NCBI GenBank assembly: GCA_003669555.1
Contig: QWOS01000025.1
Coordinates: 1 to 64,000, forward strand
Reading direction: 5' to 3'
Source: Planctomycetota bacterium
GTDB lineage: Bacteria; Planctomycetota; Planctomycetia; Gemmatales; Gemmataceae
Length of the DNA: 64,000 nucleotides
The notes beneath the pieces were generated by a model. That model searched no databases. It was not told where the DNA came from and saw only the letters and a program-made list of their open reading frames with translations. The position numbers and the translations under genes were made by a program. Shown here piece after piece: positions 1 through 8,291 of this stretch; positions within the stretch are counted from its first letter, which is position 1; each line of letters begins with the position of its first letter.

Positions 1-1076
1 CCCACCAGGCCGGGGCTTTCAGCGATCTGTTTTTTACGGGCGGCAATACGGGTGGGAATCAGGGCTTCGTCCACGGTGATCAAGCCATCGGAGCTTTCAT
101 CGATCTCGCGGAACTCCTGCACGGGCTTGCCGCCCTTCTTCCATTCATAAAGGCCAACCTGGGCATCTTTGTCGGTGTCGAGCTTTTCAAACCATTCGGG
201 CAGTTCCTTGGGGAGCTTGCCAACACGGTAAACGGCGGTCTTTTTTTCCGACTCGGGAACAGGGATGTTGAAAGCGCCCCCAAAACCACCAGAACCCATC
301 TGCTGCTTCATGAACTCGGTGAACTCGGGCAGGTTCACCTTGCCGTCTTTGTCAGTGTCGACAAAAGCCAGGGCATCTTTCAGCGGGCTGACCAGTTCAG
401 CATCATCGATAAAGCCGTTTTTGTTGGCATCGACTTCCGCAAAGCGGTTTTTTGCCATCTCTTCCACATTGAAACCACCACCCCAGCCACCACCACCACC
501 ACCGCCAAACTGCATTTGCATCTGGGGCTGGCCGTTGCTGTCAGGGCCACCTGCGGTGATAGTCATGCCAACCGGTGGGCCACCTGGGGCTCCGCCCATG
601 CGCATGCCACCCTGCGCCTGCATATCGGTGATGCGCTCTTTAAAGAAAGCAGAAAACTGCTCGCGGGTGACCTGCCCCGAAGTGATGCCATTTTTAGTAG
701 CCCAGGCAGCCAATCGGGCCGAAGCTTCAGGGTCTCGCCCTGAAGAATAAGCGCTGATGGTCATGGTGGGTTTGCCGCCGGCGGCACGGTCAAACATCAT
801 TCCAGCAATGGCATTGGGGTCAAAATTCATCCCGCCACCGCCCATCCCGCCACCACCTGGCCTCCCGAAGCCGCCACCACCCGGCTGGCCGCCGAAGCCG
901 CCACCACCCGGCTGGCCGCCGAAGCCGCCGCCCCCCGGCTGACCGCCAAAGCCGCCACCCCCTGGCCCACCAAAGCCCCCGCCTGGCTGACCGCCACCCG
1001 GAGGGAATTGGCCCAATACCTGTGCGGCACAAGCTATCAGGGATACGAGCGCGAGAGAACCAGTGATCTGACGCAT
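1..1076 (-). CDS. EF-hand calcium-binding secreted protein (partial, 3' end outside window)
   Basis: The protein starts at the ATG ending at 1076 and opens with a hydrophobic signal peptide ending near A-C-A-A-Q. A Gly-rich segment follows, built from about four repeats of a G-G-Q-P-G-G-G-G-F type unit (roughly 27 bp each, about 855-990). After a linker there are at least four EF-hand loops in the C-terminal half: D-A-N-K-N-G-F-I-D-D, D-T-D-K-D-G-K-V-N, D-T-D-K-D-A-Q-V-G and D-E-S-S-D-G-L-I-T. It is probably an exported Ca2+-binding protein. The reading frame is still open at position 1, so the C-terminus is missing. Gly-rich EF-hand proteins of this build are common in Planctomycetota, and a second one lies at 8292. 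The partner and the role are unknown. The upstream region on this strand faces the 3' end of the citrate-synthase-like gene. Confidence 0.85.
   Translation of the reverse strand, partial: MRQITGSLALVSLIACAAQVLGQFPPGGGQPGGGFGGPGGGGFGGQPGGGGFGGQPGGGGFGGQPGGGGFGRPGGGGMGGGGMNFDPNAIAGMMFDRAAGGKPTMTISAYSSGRDPEASARLAAWATKNGITSGQVTREQFSAFFKERITDMQAQGGMRMGGAPGGPPVGMTITAGGPDSNGQPQMQMQFGGGGGGGWGGGFNVEEMAKNRFAEVDANKNGFIDDAELVSPLKDALAFVDTDKDGKVNLPEFTEFMKQQMGSGGFGGAFNIPVPESEKKTAVYRVGKLPKELPEWFEKLDTDKDAQVGLYEWKKGGKPVQEFREIDESSDGLITVDEALIPTRIAARKKQIAESPGLV
845..990. repeat. 27-bp tandem repeats coding for Gly/Pro/Gln-rich linker
   Basis: About three near-identical 27-bp units, with diverged flanking copies, code for the G-G-Q-P-G-G-G-G-F linker of the EF-hand protein. 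The tract is very GC-rich and likely to vary in copy number. Confidence 0.7.
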
Positions 1077-1184
1077 GGTCACCCCCTGCAGAGAGAAGAC
1101 ACATGAAGAAATTATCACAATTAGCAATCAAAGCGGCTGTGTCTATCAATTGACACTATAACCCACAAAAAATGAAAACGCCAC

Positions 1185-2324
1185 TCAAATATCTTTTCTT
1201 TCTGCCAAAGGAGGGACCGGGCGCTGCGGTGACCCCTTGTAGGTGGCTCGCGGGCGAATCGCCTTGGGGTCGGCGTGCTGCTCCAGATGGTGGGCGCTCC
1301 AGCCCACGAGGCGGGCCATCACCAACACCGGGGGAAACAGTTCCACATCCAGTCCCAACGCATGAAACAGCCTGCCAACCGCCCATTCGATACTGGGATT
1401 CAGGCCATGCTCGGCCGCCATGTGTTCGCAAACACGGGTGGACAGTTCCGCCATGCGGGAGTGCCCGGCCAGCAGCAGGGCCTGGTGGGTGAGCGGTTCC
1501 AGCAGCGCCGCCCGGGGATCGCCCTGCGGGTAGAGGGGGTGGCCAAAGCCAGGAATCGGCCCGGTGGGGAGATCTGCCCGGGTGATGGTCGCCCCCGCCG
1601 ATTCTTTTTCCTCCAGGGAAACGAGGAGACGGACCACCTCCTCGTCAAAGCCGCCGTGCCTTTGCCCCTTCAGGGCGCAAATGGCAGCCACCACCGATGA
1701 ATGCAGGTCGCTGCCGGTGGAGGCCACCACGCGCGCGGTGTAGGTGCTGGGGTTGAACTCGTGCTCCGCGAAAACAATCAGAGCCATTTCCAGGGCCCGG
1801 GCCTCGTGCGGTTGCGGTTCCTTGCCGCGGAGCTGATGGAGGAACTGCGCCGCATGGCCCAGGCCTTCCCTGGGTTCGACAGGCTGCAAGCCGGCAAGCG
1901 CCCGCGCCCGCCAGGCGATAGCGGTGGGGATCTGGCCCAGCATTCGCTCCGCTTTGCGCAACTTGGCCTCGATGCTCTGGTCGGGTGCGTCCTGGTCGAA
2001 GTGGGCCAGCACGCTCACGGAGGTGCGCAACGATTCGATGGGTGGCGTCCAGGCGGGCAGGCTGGCCAGCAAGTCGCAAAGCCCTTCGGGCAGATGGCGG
2101 GAAGCGTTGAGGCGGTGCTCGAAGCGGTTTTTTTCGCGCAAGCCCGGCAGTTCGCCGCGCAACAGCAACTGGGCCACTTCCTCAAAGGTGCAATGCTCCG
2201 CCAGTTCACTGAGCGGGTAACCCCGGTAGGTGATCTCCTCGGCGATGCTGGCGATGGCAGTTGCGCCAACCGGGACCGAAGAGTCAGATGGCTGGATGTC
2301 TTTTACGAATAAATGCGCTGTCAT
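1185..2324 (-). CDS. Citrate synthase family protein, divergent active site
   Basis: This 379-aa protein has the citrate synthase fold signature: H-E-F-N-P-S-T near residue 188, L-K-G-Q-R-H-G-G with His223, G-F-G-H with His262 and D-P-R-A after it, and R-P-R-A-T-Y near the C-terminus. Citrate synthase condenses acetyl-CoA with oxaloacetate at the entry of the TCA cycle. Two usual active-site positions differ by my alignment: the Arg of G-F-G-H-R becomes Pro263, and the catalytic Asp of N-V-D-F becomes Glu313 (S-I-E-W). Length is normal. It could be a true but divergent citrate synthase, a 2-methylcitrate synthase or a citrate-synthase-like paralogue with another acyl-CoA substrate. It is divergent from the beta-propeller gene at 2547. 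The A-A-G-G-A sequence about 12 bases upstream supports the start at 2324. Confidence 0.85.
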   Translation of the reverse strand: MTAHLFVKDIQPSDSSVPVGATAIASIAEEITYRGYPLSELAEHCTFEEVAQLLLRGELPGLREKNRFEHRLNASRHLPEGLCDLLASLPAWTPPIESLRTSVSVLAHFDQDAPDQSIEAKLRKAERMLGQIPTAIAWRARALAGLQPVEPREGLGHAAQFLHQLRGKEPQPHEARALEMALIVFAEHEFNPSTYTARVVASTGSDLHSSVVAAICALKGQRHGGFDEEVVRLLVSLEEKESAGATITRADLPTGPIPGFGHPLYPQGDPRAALLEPLTHQALLLAGHSRMAELSTRVCEHMAAEHGLNPSIEWAVGRLFHALGLDVELFPPVLVMARLVGWSAHHLEQHADPKAIRPRATYKGSPQRPVPPLAERKDI

Positions 2325-2546
2325 TACTAGGAATCCTTGCCTCTTGTCTTGCCACCCTTGCTCGGGTTGCTGGCGCGTACCTGCGCCTCTGCCGCTATCC
2401 TATGGAAGTGCCGCTCACTGGTTCAATGCTGAAAAAGCCGGATCCATGGCGGTGCCGCCGCGGGGCATTTGGCAAAAGGACCGGCCTGGGTGGTCTGGTA
2501 TCTTCAAGACACGAACAGGTATGGCGGGAAGGAAACGGGGTGGGTC

Positions 2547-3917
2547 ATGAGAAGGCGGTTTTGGGTGGCGATAACAATGGGCTTTTTGCTAATGGCCGCG
2601 ATTGGCTTGATGGGCTTTTTTCTGACCCGGAACCGCGAATTCACCAATGAAGCCATGGTGCGCCAGGCCCTGGGGGCCGCGGCGGTGCAACAGCTCGGGG
2701 AGGAGTTGGCAGGCGAATGGCCACAGTGGCGCGGGCCGCGCCGCGATGGGCAGGTTGATGCGGAAACGGCAGCCAGGCTGGTCCTGGGTCAGCCTGGCCA
2801 ACGCTGGGAAATAACCCTCGGCGAAGGCTACGCCAGCCCGGTTATTGCCGCTGGCAAGGTGATCGCCCTGGCCCGCGCCCCGGGGGAGGAGTTCCTGGTG
2901 GCCCTCGATCCCCTGGCTGGCAGCGAATTATGGCGCCACTCCTGGCCATGCACCTACCAAAATGACTTTGGCAAGGGGCCCAGGGCTTCGCCAACCGTGG
3001 CCGGCGACAGGGTCTTTGCCTTGGGGGCGGATGGCAAACTGGTGGCTGTCAGGCTGGGAGATGGTCAGCCGGTCTGGCAGGTTGACCTGCTGCAGGGATG
3101 GGGTGAGGGGCCGCCGCGTTGGGGGTTTGCCGGCTCGCCGCTGGTGTATGCCGACCTGGTGGTGGTCCAGGCGGGTTCCCCGGCCGGAATTGTGGCCTTT
3201 GATCGCGCCACGGGTGTCGAGCGCTGGCGCTCGGGTGGCGACCCGGCCGGCTACAGCTCCGCCTTGCTGGTGCGTGCCGCTGGCGGTCTGCAACTGGTTT
3301 GCCTGTCCGGGGCAAGGCTCATGGGCCTGAAGCCGGATACCGGGGAGCTATTATGGGAACAGCCCTGGGCCACCCATTTTGAGGTCAATGCCGCCACCCC
3401 GCTGGTTTGGTCCGCCACGGAGGAGAAAGGGGATAAAAAGGAAAGTCTTTATGTTTTTATATCCTCCGGGTACGGGCATGGCGGTTGCCTGGTGGGGCTC
3501 AGTCAGCGGGACGGGCGCTGGGTGCCCGCAGTGGTTTACAGCAACACCCGCCTGCGCAGTCACTTTGGCAGCCCGGTCCGTCTCGGCGAAATGATCTGCG
3601 GCTTCGACGAACAGATGGTCACCGCGCTCGACTGGCGCACCGGCGAGGCCCGCTGGAAGAAGCGCGGTTACAAGAAGGGCTCTCTTCAGGCAGCGGGGGA
3701 CAACCTGTTGTTGCTCAGCGAGGAAGGCGAGCTTTCCCTGGCGAAGCCGGGTGAAAATGACCTGGTGGAATTGTGGCGCATGCCGGGTTTTGGCGAGGCG
3801 GGTCCGCGCAACAAGAAAGCCTGGACCGTGCCAGTGGCAGCGGCGGGCATAGTGCTGTTGCGGGATGAGGAACGGTTGATTTGCCTGGAGCTGGCCGGCG
3901 CGCCGAAGGCGAAATAA
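2547..3917 (+). CDS. PQQ-type beta-propeller (BamB-like) protein
   Basis: I chose the ATG at 2547 because the protein then opens M-R-R-R-F-W-V followed by one hydrophobic segment (about residues 6-23), a signal anchor or signal peptide, and a G-G-A-A-G-G stretch lies upstream. The 456-aa product contains W-P-Q-W-R-G-P-R-R-D-G near residue 60, the usual opening of planctomycete PQQ-like propeller proteins. Repeated blades follow, such as V-A-L-D-P-L-A-G-S-E-L-W and A-L-D-W-R-T-G-E-A-R-W. Such domains are seen in quinoprotein dehydrogenases and in BamB. No obvious dehydrogenase metal-binding motifs stand out, so a structural or binding role in the periplasm is as likely as catalysis. It converges on the BBP7 gene with a gap of about 95 bases. 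Confidence 0.85.
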   Translation: MRRRFWVAITMGFLLMAAIGLMGFFLTRNREFTNEAMVRQALGAAAVQQLGEELAGEWPQWRGPRRDGQVDAETAARLVLGQPGQRWEITLGEGYASPVIAAGKVIALARAPGEEFLVALDPLAGSELWRHSWPCTYQNDFGKGPRASPTVAGDRVFALGADGKLVAVRLGDGQPVWQVDLLQGWGEGPPRWGFAGSPLVYADLVVVQAGSPAGIVAFDRATGVERWRSGGDPAGYSSALLVRAAGGLQLVCLSGARLMGLKPDTGELLWEQPWATHFEVNAATPLVWSATEEKGDKKESLYVFISSGYGHGGCLVGLSQRDGRWVPAVVYSNTRLRSHFGSPVRLGEMICGFDEQMVTALDWRTGEARWKKRGYKKGSLQAAGDNLLLLSEEGELSLAKPGENDLVELWRMPGFGEAGPRNKKAWTVPVAAAGIVLLRDEERLICLELAGAPKAK

Positions 3918-4013
3918 ACCCGCAGCCCCGGGAGGGAAATCCGTGCCGGTCATGTCATGAGGGGCCGCAGGCTACCCAGCCCACGACCCCTCCAAAGCGC
4001 AAACCAGCGGGTA

Positions 4014-5288
4014 TCACCAGCGCCACTCGGCGCCGAAGTTGAGACCATGCGCCCAGAAGTCACCGATGGTGTTGGTGGGAAGCGGTGCCGCCGGGCCCAC
4101 CAGTTGGGTGGAATTCACATTGGTGTAGGCGGGGCTCTGACTGGGATTGATCAGTGGGCTGATCTGCTCGCCTGGCCGGGCAGCCTGGCTGAGATAAAGA
4201 GCGCTATATCCCATGAAAAGCCTGGTATGCGCGCACACCTCGTAGCCCACATTGAAGCCCACCTCGGGGATCACCGCGAAGTTGGCATCGCGGTAGTGGC
4301 CCTCGTTGGTGGGTTGGGCCAGGTAACCGCCCGGGTAGCCGTTCGAGATGCCCGGCGCCGAGGTGAACTGGTTGCTGAGGCCGCTGCCGCTGATCTTGAC
4401 ATCACTGGCGGTGCTGCCCAAAGCGACCTTGCCGTACCCCTGCACATTCCAGCGGTCGAATACCCCGGTGGCCCGCAGCCCCAGTTGTCCACCATAGAAG
4501 TTGTTCTGGGCATTGAAGCGGTCGGTGGTTTGCAAGTAGACCGGGCTGCCGTTGTCACGACTGTAGGTGCTCAGGGTGGTCACCTCGTTGAGGATCAGCC
4601 ACCGGAAACCTGTCAGCCCATCCAGTCTCCAGCGTCCGTTCTCGATGAGGCGCATCGGCAGATTGGCCTCGAAGTTTTGCAGGTCCTGGGTGGTGCTGAG
4701 CGTGCCGGTGCCACTGAATGACCCTGGCAGGGCAACACTGGTAGAATCAGCCACCCCTCCCAACAGGGCATTCTGATAAGGGATGGAGACCGGGGCGCTG
4801 CCTGCTGACCCGTCCTGGGAGGCGGTTCGGGTGCTCGAATGCTGGCCGATGAACAGGTAGGTCACCTCGGCTCCCAGCGTTTTGTCATCGCTCAGCCAGC
4901 CGCCCACCGTCAGGCGGGCACCGGACCCCGGGCTGAAGTCGATGGCGTTGCCAGCCAGCACCTGGGTGCCGGGAGCGCCAACCACCCCTGGCCGCCCACT
5001 TGGCCCCAGCACATCAGTGGGGCCAGTGGTGAGAATGGGGGGGGCGTTCATGCCCGAGGTCCACCACAGCAGGTATTCCACCCCGAAGTAGAAATGCGGA
5101 TCAGCGATGGGGCCTGGGTCCGGAAAAGGCCTGAGCCAGCGACCGCCCGAAGGCTCATCCACCAGAACGGTTGCCTCGGGGGCAGTCTCCTGCTGCGCTA
5201 GCGCAGTGCCTGGGGTTACCAGTCCGTATGCTGCCACTGCCGCCACCAGGGCGAGCAAACCCCTTGTCTCCGTCCAACTTCTGCGCAT
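4014..5288 (-). CDS. BBP7-family outer membrane beta-barrel protein
   Basis: The 424-aa protein has a clear signal peptide (T-P-G-T-A-L-A-Q-Q cleavage region near residue 30). The mature part begins with F-Y-F-G-V-E-Y-L-L-W-W, typical of the planctomycete BBP7 family. Alternating hydrophobic strands with Gly and aromatic residues continue to the C-terminus, which ends N-F-G-A-E-W-R-W. A terminal aromatic residue is expected of an outer-membrane barrel recognised by the Bam machinery. The start is supported by a strong C-A-G-G-A-G-G site about 10 bases upstream. The substrate is unknown; a porin-like or structural role is plausible. It reads in the same direction as the upstream sulfatase but is separated from it by about 280 bases, so co-transcription is uncertain. 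Confidence 0.85.
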   Translation of the reverse strand: MRRSWTETRGLLALVAAVAAYGLVTPGTALAQQETAPEATVLVDEPSGGRWLRPFPDPGPIADPHFYFGVEYLLWWTSGMNAPPILTTGPTDVLGPSGRPGVVGAPGTQVLAGNAIDFSPGSGARLTVGGWLSDDKTLGAEVTYLFIGQHSSTRTASQDGSAGSAPVSIPYQNALLGGVADSTSVALPGSFSGTGTLSTTQDLQNFEANLPMRLIENGRWRLDGLTGFRWLILNEVTTLSTYSRDNGSPVYLQTTDRFNAQNNFYGGQLGLRATGVFDRWNVQGYGKVALGSTASDVKISGSGLSNQFTSAPGISNGYPGGYLAQPTNEGHYRDANFAVIPEVGFNVGYEVCAHTRLFMGYSALYLSQAARPGEQISPLINPSQSPAYTNVNSTQLVGPAAPLPTNTIGDFWAHGLNFGAEWRW

Positions 5289-5566
5289 GGCTGGTGCCTC
5301 CTGCTCCTGACGCGATCCCAGAGGGCATGGGGCGCGCTGGATGCCTGTCGTTCTTACGGCTTCTACCTGATATTCCGAATCGACAGTGGGGGTGCATGGA
5401 AGGAAGTGAAGATTGGTTCCTTGACAAAAGCGGTGACTTGGAAATGCGGCCTGTGCGGTCTATGCCGGAATAGCTGAAAGGGATCGCCCTGAGGGGTAGG
5501 CGGATTCCGCCGGGCGTGCGGGTCGCTCGGGCAAAGGGGAGTTGAACGAATATGCGGGCCGGGGGT

Positions 5567-6895
5567 TCAGGGTTTCCACCAGGCATCCAGTTTTTTCTCA
5601 AGGCGCGCCGCATCCTCAGCCCGGGTTGCCAGCAGGTTTTTTTCCTCCAGAGGATCCGCGGCCAGGTCATACAGTTCTTTGCCCAGGCCACGCCCGGGTT
5701 TTTTTTCAGCTTGCACGGTGGCGGGGTTGGGGACCACCAATTTCAGCGGACCGTCCACCATAAAGCGGTAGGTCAGGCTGGCGGCGGGCCGTTCCAGGTC
5801 GGCGGCATCGTGCTGAAAGCACTCGCCAAAGACGGGGCCCCGGTTCTTCACCACCGGGTCTGCCAGCAGATTGATGCCAGCCATGGAAACCGGGGGCTGG
5901 ATCCCCGCCGCCAGGAGCAGGGTGGTGGTGAGATCCAGGCTGCTGACGGGTGTTTCCAGACGGGCAGGCCGGAGGGTGCCCGGTTGATGCAGCAAAATGG
6001 GGGTGCGTAGCCCGGTGTCGTACTGGGACTGTTTGCTGTCCGGCATGAATCGAGGCTTGTCGGGGTCCTGAATCCAGCCATTATCGCTCAGGTGGGCCAC
6101 CAGGGTGTTGTTGGTCATGCCACGCTTTTCCAGCTGGCTCTGGAGTTGGCCAACTGATTCGTCAAACCATTCACACATCGCCCAGTATTTCGCCAAGTGG
6201 ATCGACGGAGTTTTGTCGCGGTATTTGGCCAGCAGGCGCTCCGGGGGGTTGTGCGGCTGGTGCGGCAGCATCGGGGCATACCAGATGAAAAAAGGCTTGC
6301 CCCCGGCCTGGGCCTCGTCGAGGAAACGAATGATTGGCTCCAGGGTGGTACGGCCAATTTCCAGGCCCGCATCGCCATGACGGCCCCCTTTTTCGGCCAG
6401 ACCGTGGGTCATGGCGTGGGTGAAGCCGCTGGCTTTGGGGTCTCCCATCCACCATTTGCCCGTTTGCAGGGTGAGATAGCCGGCATCCTGCAACAGGGCC
6501 GGCAAGCGCGGCTGCTCCCGCAGGAAGCCCTGCATTCTCGCCACCTGACGCAGAAAAACCGGATCCTTGTAGCGCGCCCCCGGGGCAATGCCGGCCGGCA
6601 GGGGCGGTTCGTTGCTGGTGAGGCGGGTCTGGTGTGGGTAGCGGCCCGTCAATAGCGCCGAAAGCGAAGGGCTGCACAGGCTGCTGGTAACATAACCGTG
6701 AGGAAAATTTCGGCCTGAACGCGCCATCCGGTCCAGATTGGGCGTCTGGATATGTGGGTGGCCCATGAAGCCGAAGTCGGTCCAGGCCTGATCATCCCCG
6801 ACGATGAGCAGGATATTGGGCCGGGGAGTGCTGGCGGGCTGCCCTGAAAGCAGGCCGCTGAGGAGTGCCTGGCACAGCATCGGCAGTAAAGGCAT
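5567..6895 (-). CDS. Sulfatase family hydrolase (exported)
   Basis: The 442-aa protein has an N-terminal hydrophobic segment and then P-N-I-L-L-I-V-G-D-D (metal-binding Asp34/Asp35). The formylglycine position is in S-S-L-C-S-P-S-L-S-A-L-L-T-G-R-Y (Cys74), and a D-N-G-W metal site occurs near residue 270. Type I sulfatases hydrolyse sulfate esters after the Cys is oxidised to formylglycine. The usual C-x-P-x-R motif here has Leu instead of Arg. I believe variants of this type (C-S/C-P-S-L) occur in planctomycete sulfatase paralogues. The C-terminal end, E-L-Y-D-L-A-A-D-P-L-E-E-K-N-L, is classic for arylsulfatase-like enzymes. A role in degrading sulfated polysaccharides is inferred from the family. 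Confidence 0.9.
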   Translation of the reverse strand: MPLLPMLCQALLSGLLSGQPASTPRPNILLIVGDDQAWTDFGFMGHPHIQTPNLDRMARSGRNFPHGYVTSSLCSPSLSALLTGRYPHQTRLTSNEPPLPAGIAPGARYKDPVFLRQVARMQGFLREQPRLPALLQDAGYLTLQTGKWWMGDPKASGFTHAMTHGLAEKGGRHGDAGLEIGRTTLEPIIRFLDEAQAGGKPFFIWYAPMLPHQPHNPPERLLAKYRDKTPSIHLAKYWAMCEWFDESVGQLQSQLEKRGMTNNTLVAHLSDNGWIQDPDKPRFMPDSKQSQYDTGLRTPILLHQPGTLRPARLETPVSSLDLTTTLLLAAGIQPPVSMAGINLLADPVVKNRGPVFGECFQHDAADLERPAASLTYRFMVDGPLKLVVPNPATVQAEKKPGRGLGKELYDLAADPLEEKNLLATRAEDAARLEKKLDAWWKP

Positions 6896-6923
6896 GGCGG
6901 GGTATTCCGGGGGAAATCCTGAA

Positions 6924-6974
6924 TCTCATGAAAGTCTCATGAGAATAGCATAATCATCAGGGTGGGTCTCATAC
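6924..6974. promoter_or_regulatory. Phased T-C-T-C-A-T-G-A direct repeats in divergent promoter region
   Basis: The octamer TCTCATGA occurs at 6924-6931 and again at 6935-6942, 11 bases apart (one helical turn). A partial third copy, TCTCATAC, is at 6967. They sit between the divergent sulfatase and the UGA-containing thioredoxin/PDZ gene, so they could be a regulator site. No regulator is identified. Confidence 0.3.
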
Positions 6975-7029
6975 TGGTGTCAGGGCCTGGGGCAGGCGTG
7001 GCCATAATCGGAATGGCAGGGGAAATTCC

Positions 7030-8274
7030 ATGATCCGTTGCAGATTTGCTGGCATACTCCTCGGGACCGTGGCCCTGATTCTGTCGTTGCCAGGGCTGGG
7101 CCGGGCCCAACGCGGTGGCTTCAACCACGACGAAAAAGCCAGTCAGGAAAATGGCTGGCTATCGGGTTATCGGCAGGGGCTGGATCAGGCCCGCAAACTG
7201 CGCAAACCCATGATGCTGGTCTTCCGTTGCGTGCCCTGAACGGATTGCCACGAATTTGACGGGCAGGTTGTCCGTCTCGAAAAAATTCGCAAAGAGTCGG
7301 AAGGGTTTGTCAAGGTTCGCCTCACCCGCATTGAGGAGTCGAACCTGAACCTGTTCAAGTTCGATTACGACCTGACTTTCATGGTCTTTTTCCTGGATGC
7401 GGACGAACGGATCTATGCCCGTTATGGGGGCCGTGATTCCAAAGATGCCGATAACCGCCAGTCCCTTGAGGGCTTGCGGCATGTGATGGCCTCGGTGCTG
7501 CGGACCCATGCGGAGGAACCGGGCCGGATCATTCCCAAGCCGGCGGGCAAGGCTGTTTTTTCCAGTGAGTTGGGAGGTGGCGGCAGGGGGTGCATGCACT
7601 GTCACCAGGTCCAGGAGGCCATCAACCGCAATCTGGCCAATCGGCTGGAATGGGATCCTGAAACCCCGTGGCGTTATCCTTTGCCCGAAAATGTGGGCAT
7701 CCGCCTCCAGGTCGACCGGGGCAACCTGGTGGAGAAGGTGATTCCCGGCTCGGCGGCAGCCAGGGCTGGCATCGAGCCAGGTGACCTGCTGCGTCAGGCG
7801 GGAGCCAATCCGGTCCATTCGTTCGCCGACATGCAGCAAGCGCTGGAGGAGGCGCCACGCGAAGGAAGCTTGCGGGTGGTTTATCGCCGTGTCGGCAAAG
7901 ACAGCGAAGTCACTCTGGAGCTGCCACCACGGTGGAAGAAAACCGACATCAGCTGGCGAACCTCATTGCGGAACCTGGTGCCGACATTGCCCCTGTCAGG
8001 CAAAAACCTCACCACGGAAGACCGAAAGGCTCTCGGCCTCACGGAAAAGGCGCTGGCCTTCAGGCAGCGCGACAACATTGCCCAGTCAGCGTCTGGTGCT
8101 GGCTTCAAACCCGGGGACATCGTCCTCGGCGCGGAGGGCAGGGAAGTGGAACTCGATGCCTACGGGTTTCAGGATTGGGTTCGCAGGGAGTATTTGGTGG
8201 GTGATACCATCCGGGTGCGCATCCTCAGGGATGGCAAACAGATGGTGCTGCCACTGGTTTTGGGCCGGCGCTGA
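7030..8274 (+). CDS. Thioredoxin/PDZ selenoprotein candidate (in-frame UGA read as Sec)
   Basis: Read through one UGA (7237-7239), this is a 414-aa exported protein. It has a signal peptide (about 1-26), then a thioredoxin-like domain with C67-V-P-U70-T-D-C73 in the active-site position. A C-M-H-C-H heme c attachment motif is at 188-192, followed by two PDZ domains (about 218-300 and 335-414). The frame upstream and downstream of the UGA is the same, and the 141 bases after it translate as typical thioredoxin-fold sequence, so a simple stop is unlikely. A SECIS-like hairpin follows at 7258-7276. From memory, a Trx7/PDZ (seleno)protein family exists in planctomycetes. The likely role is periplasmic redox chemistry. 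The start at 7030 has A-G-G-G-G-A upstream. It probably forms an operon with the EF-hand gene 17 bases downstream. If UGA were a true stop, only a 69-aa fragment would be made. Confidence 0.85.
7258..7276 (+). promoter_or_regulatory. SECIS-like stem-loop for selenocysteine insertion
   Basis: GACGGGC (7258-7264) pairs with GTCCGTC (7270-7276), seven pairs with one G-U, around the loop AGGTT. The first loop base is 26 bases after the UGA, so 25 bases intervene. Bacterial SECIS elements bound by SelB are described as a short stem with a small loop having G near its start, about 16-37 bases from the UGA. This hairpin fits each point. It lies inside the coding sequence, as expected in bacteria. 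Confidence 0.8.
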
Positions 8275-8291
8275 CCGGCGGGAGGTTTGCG

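Noticed and set aside
7381-8274. A separate gene starting at 7381
   Set aside because: It is only the downstream part of the UGA-interrupted frame; there is no ribosome-binding site, and the preceding 141 bases in the same frame are clearly coding.
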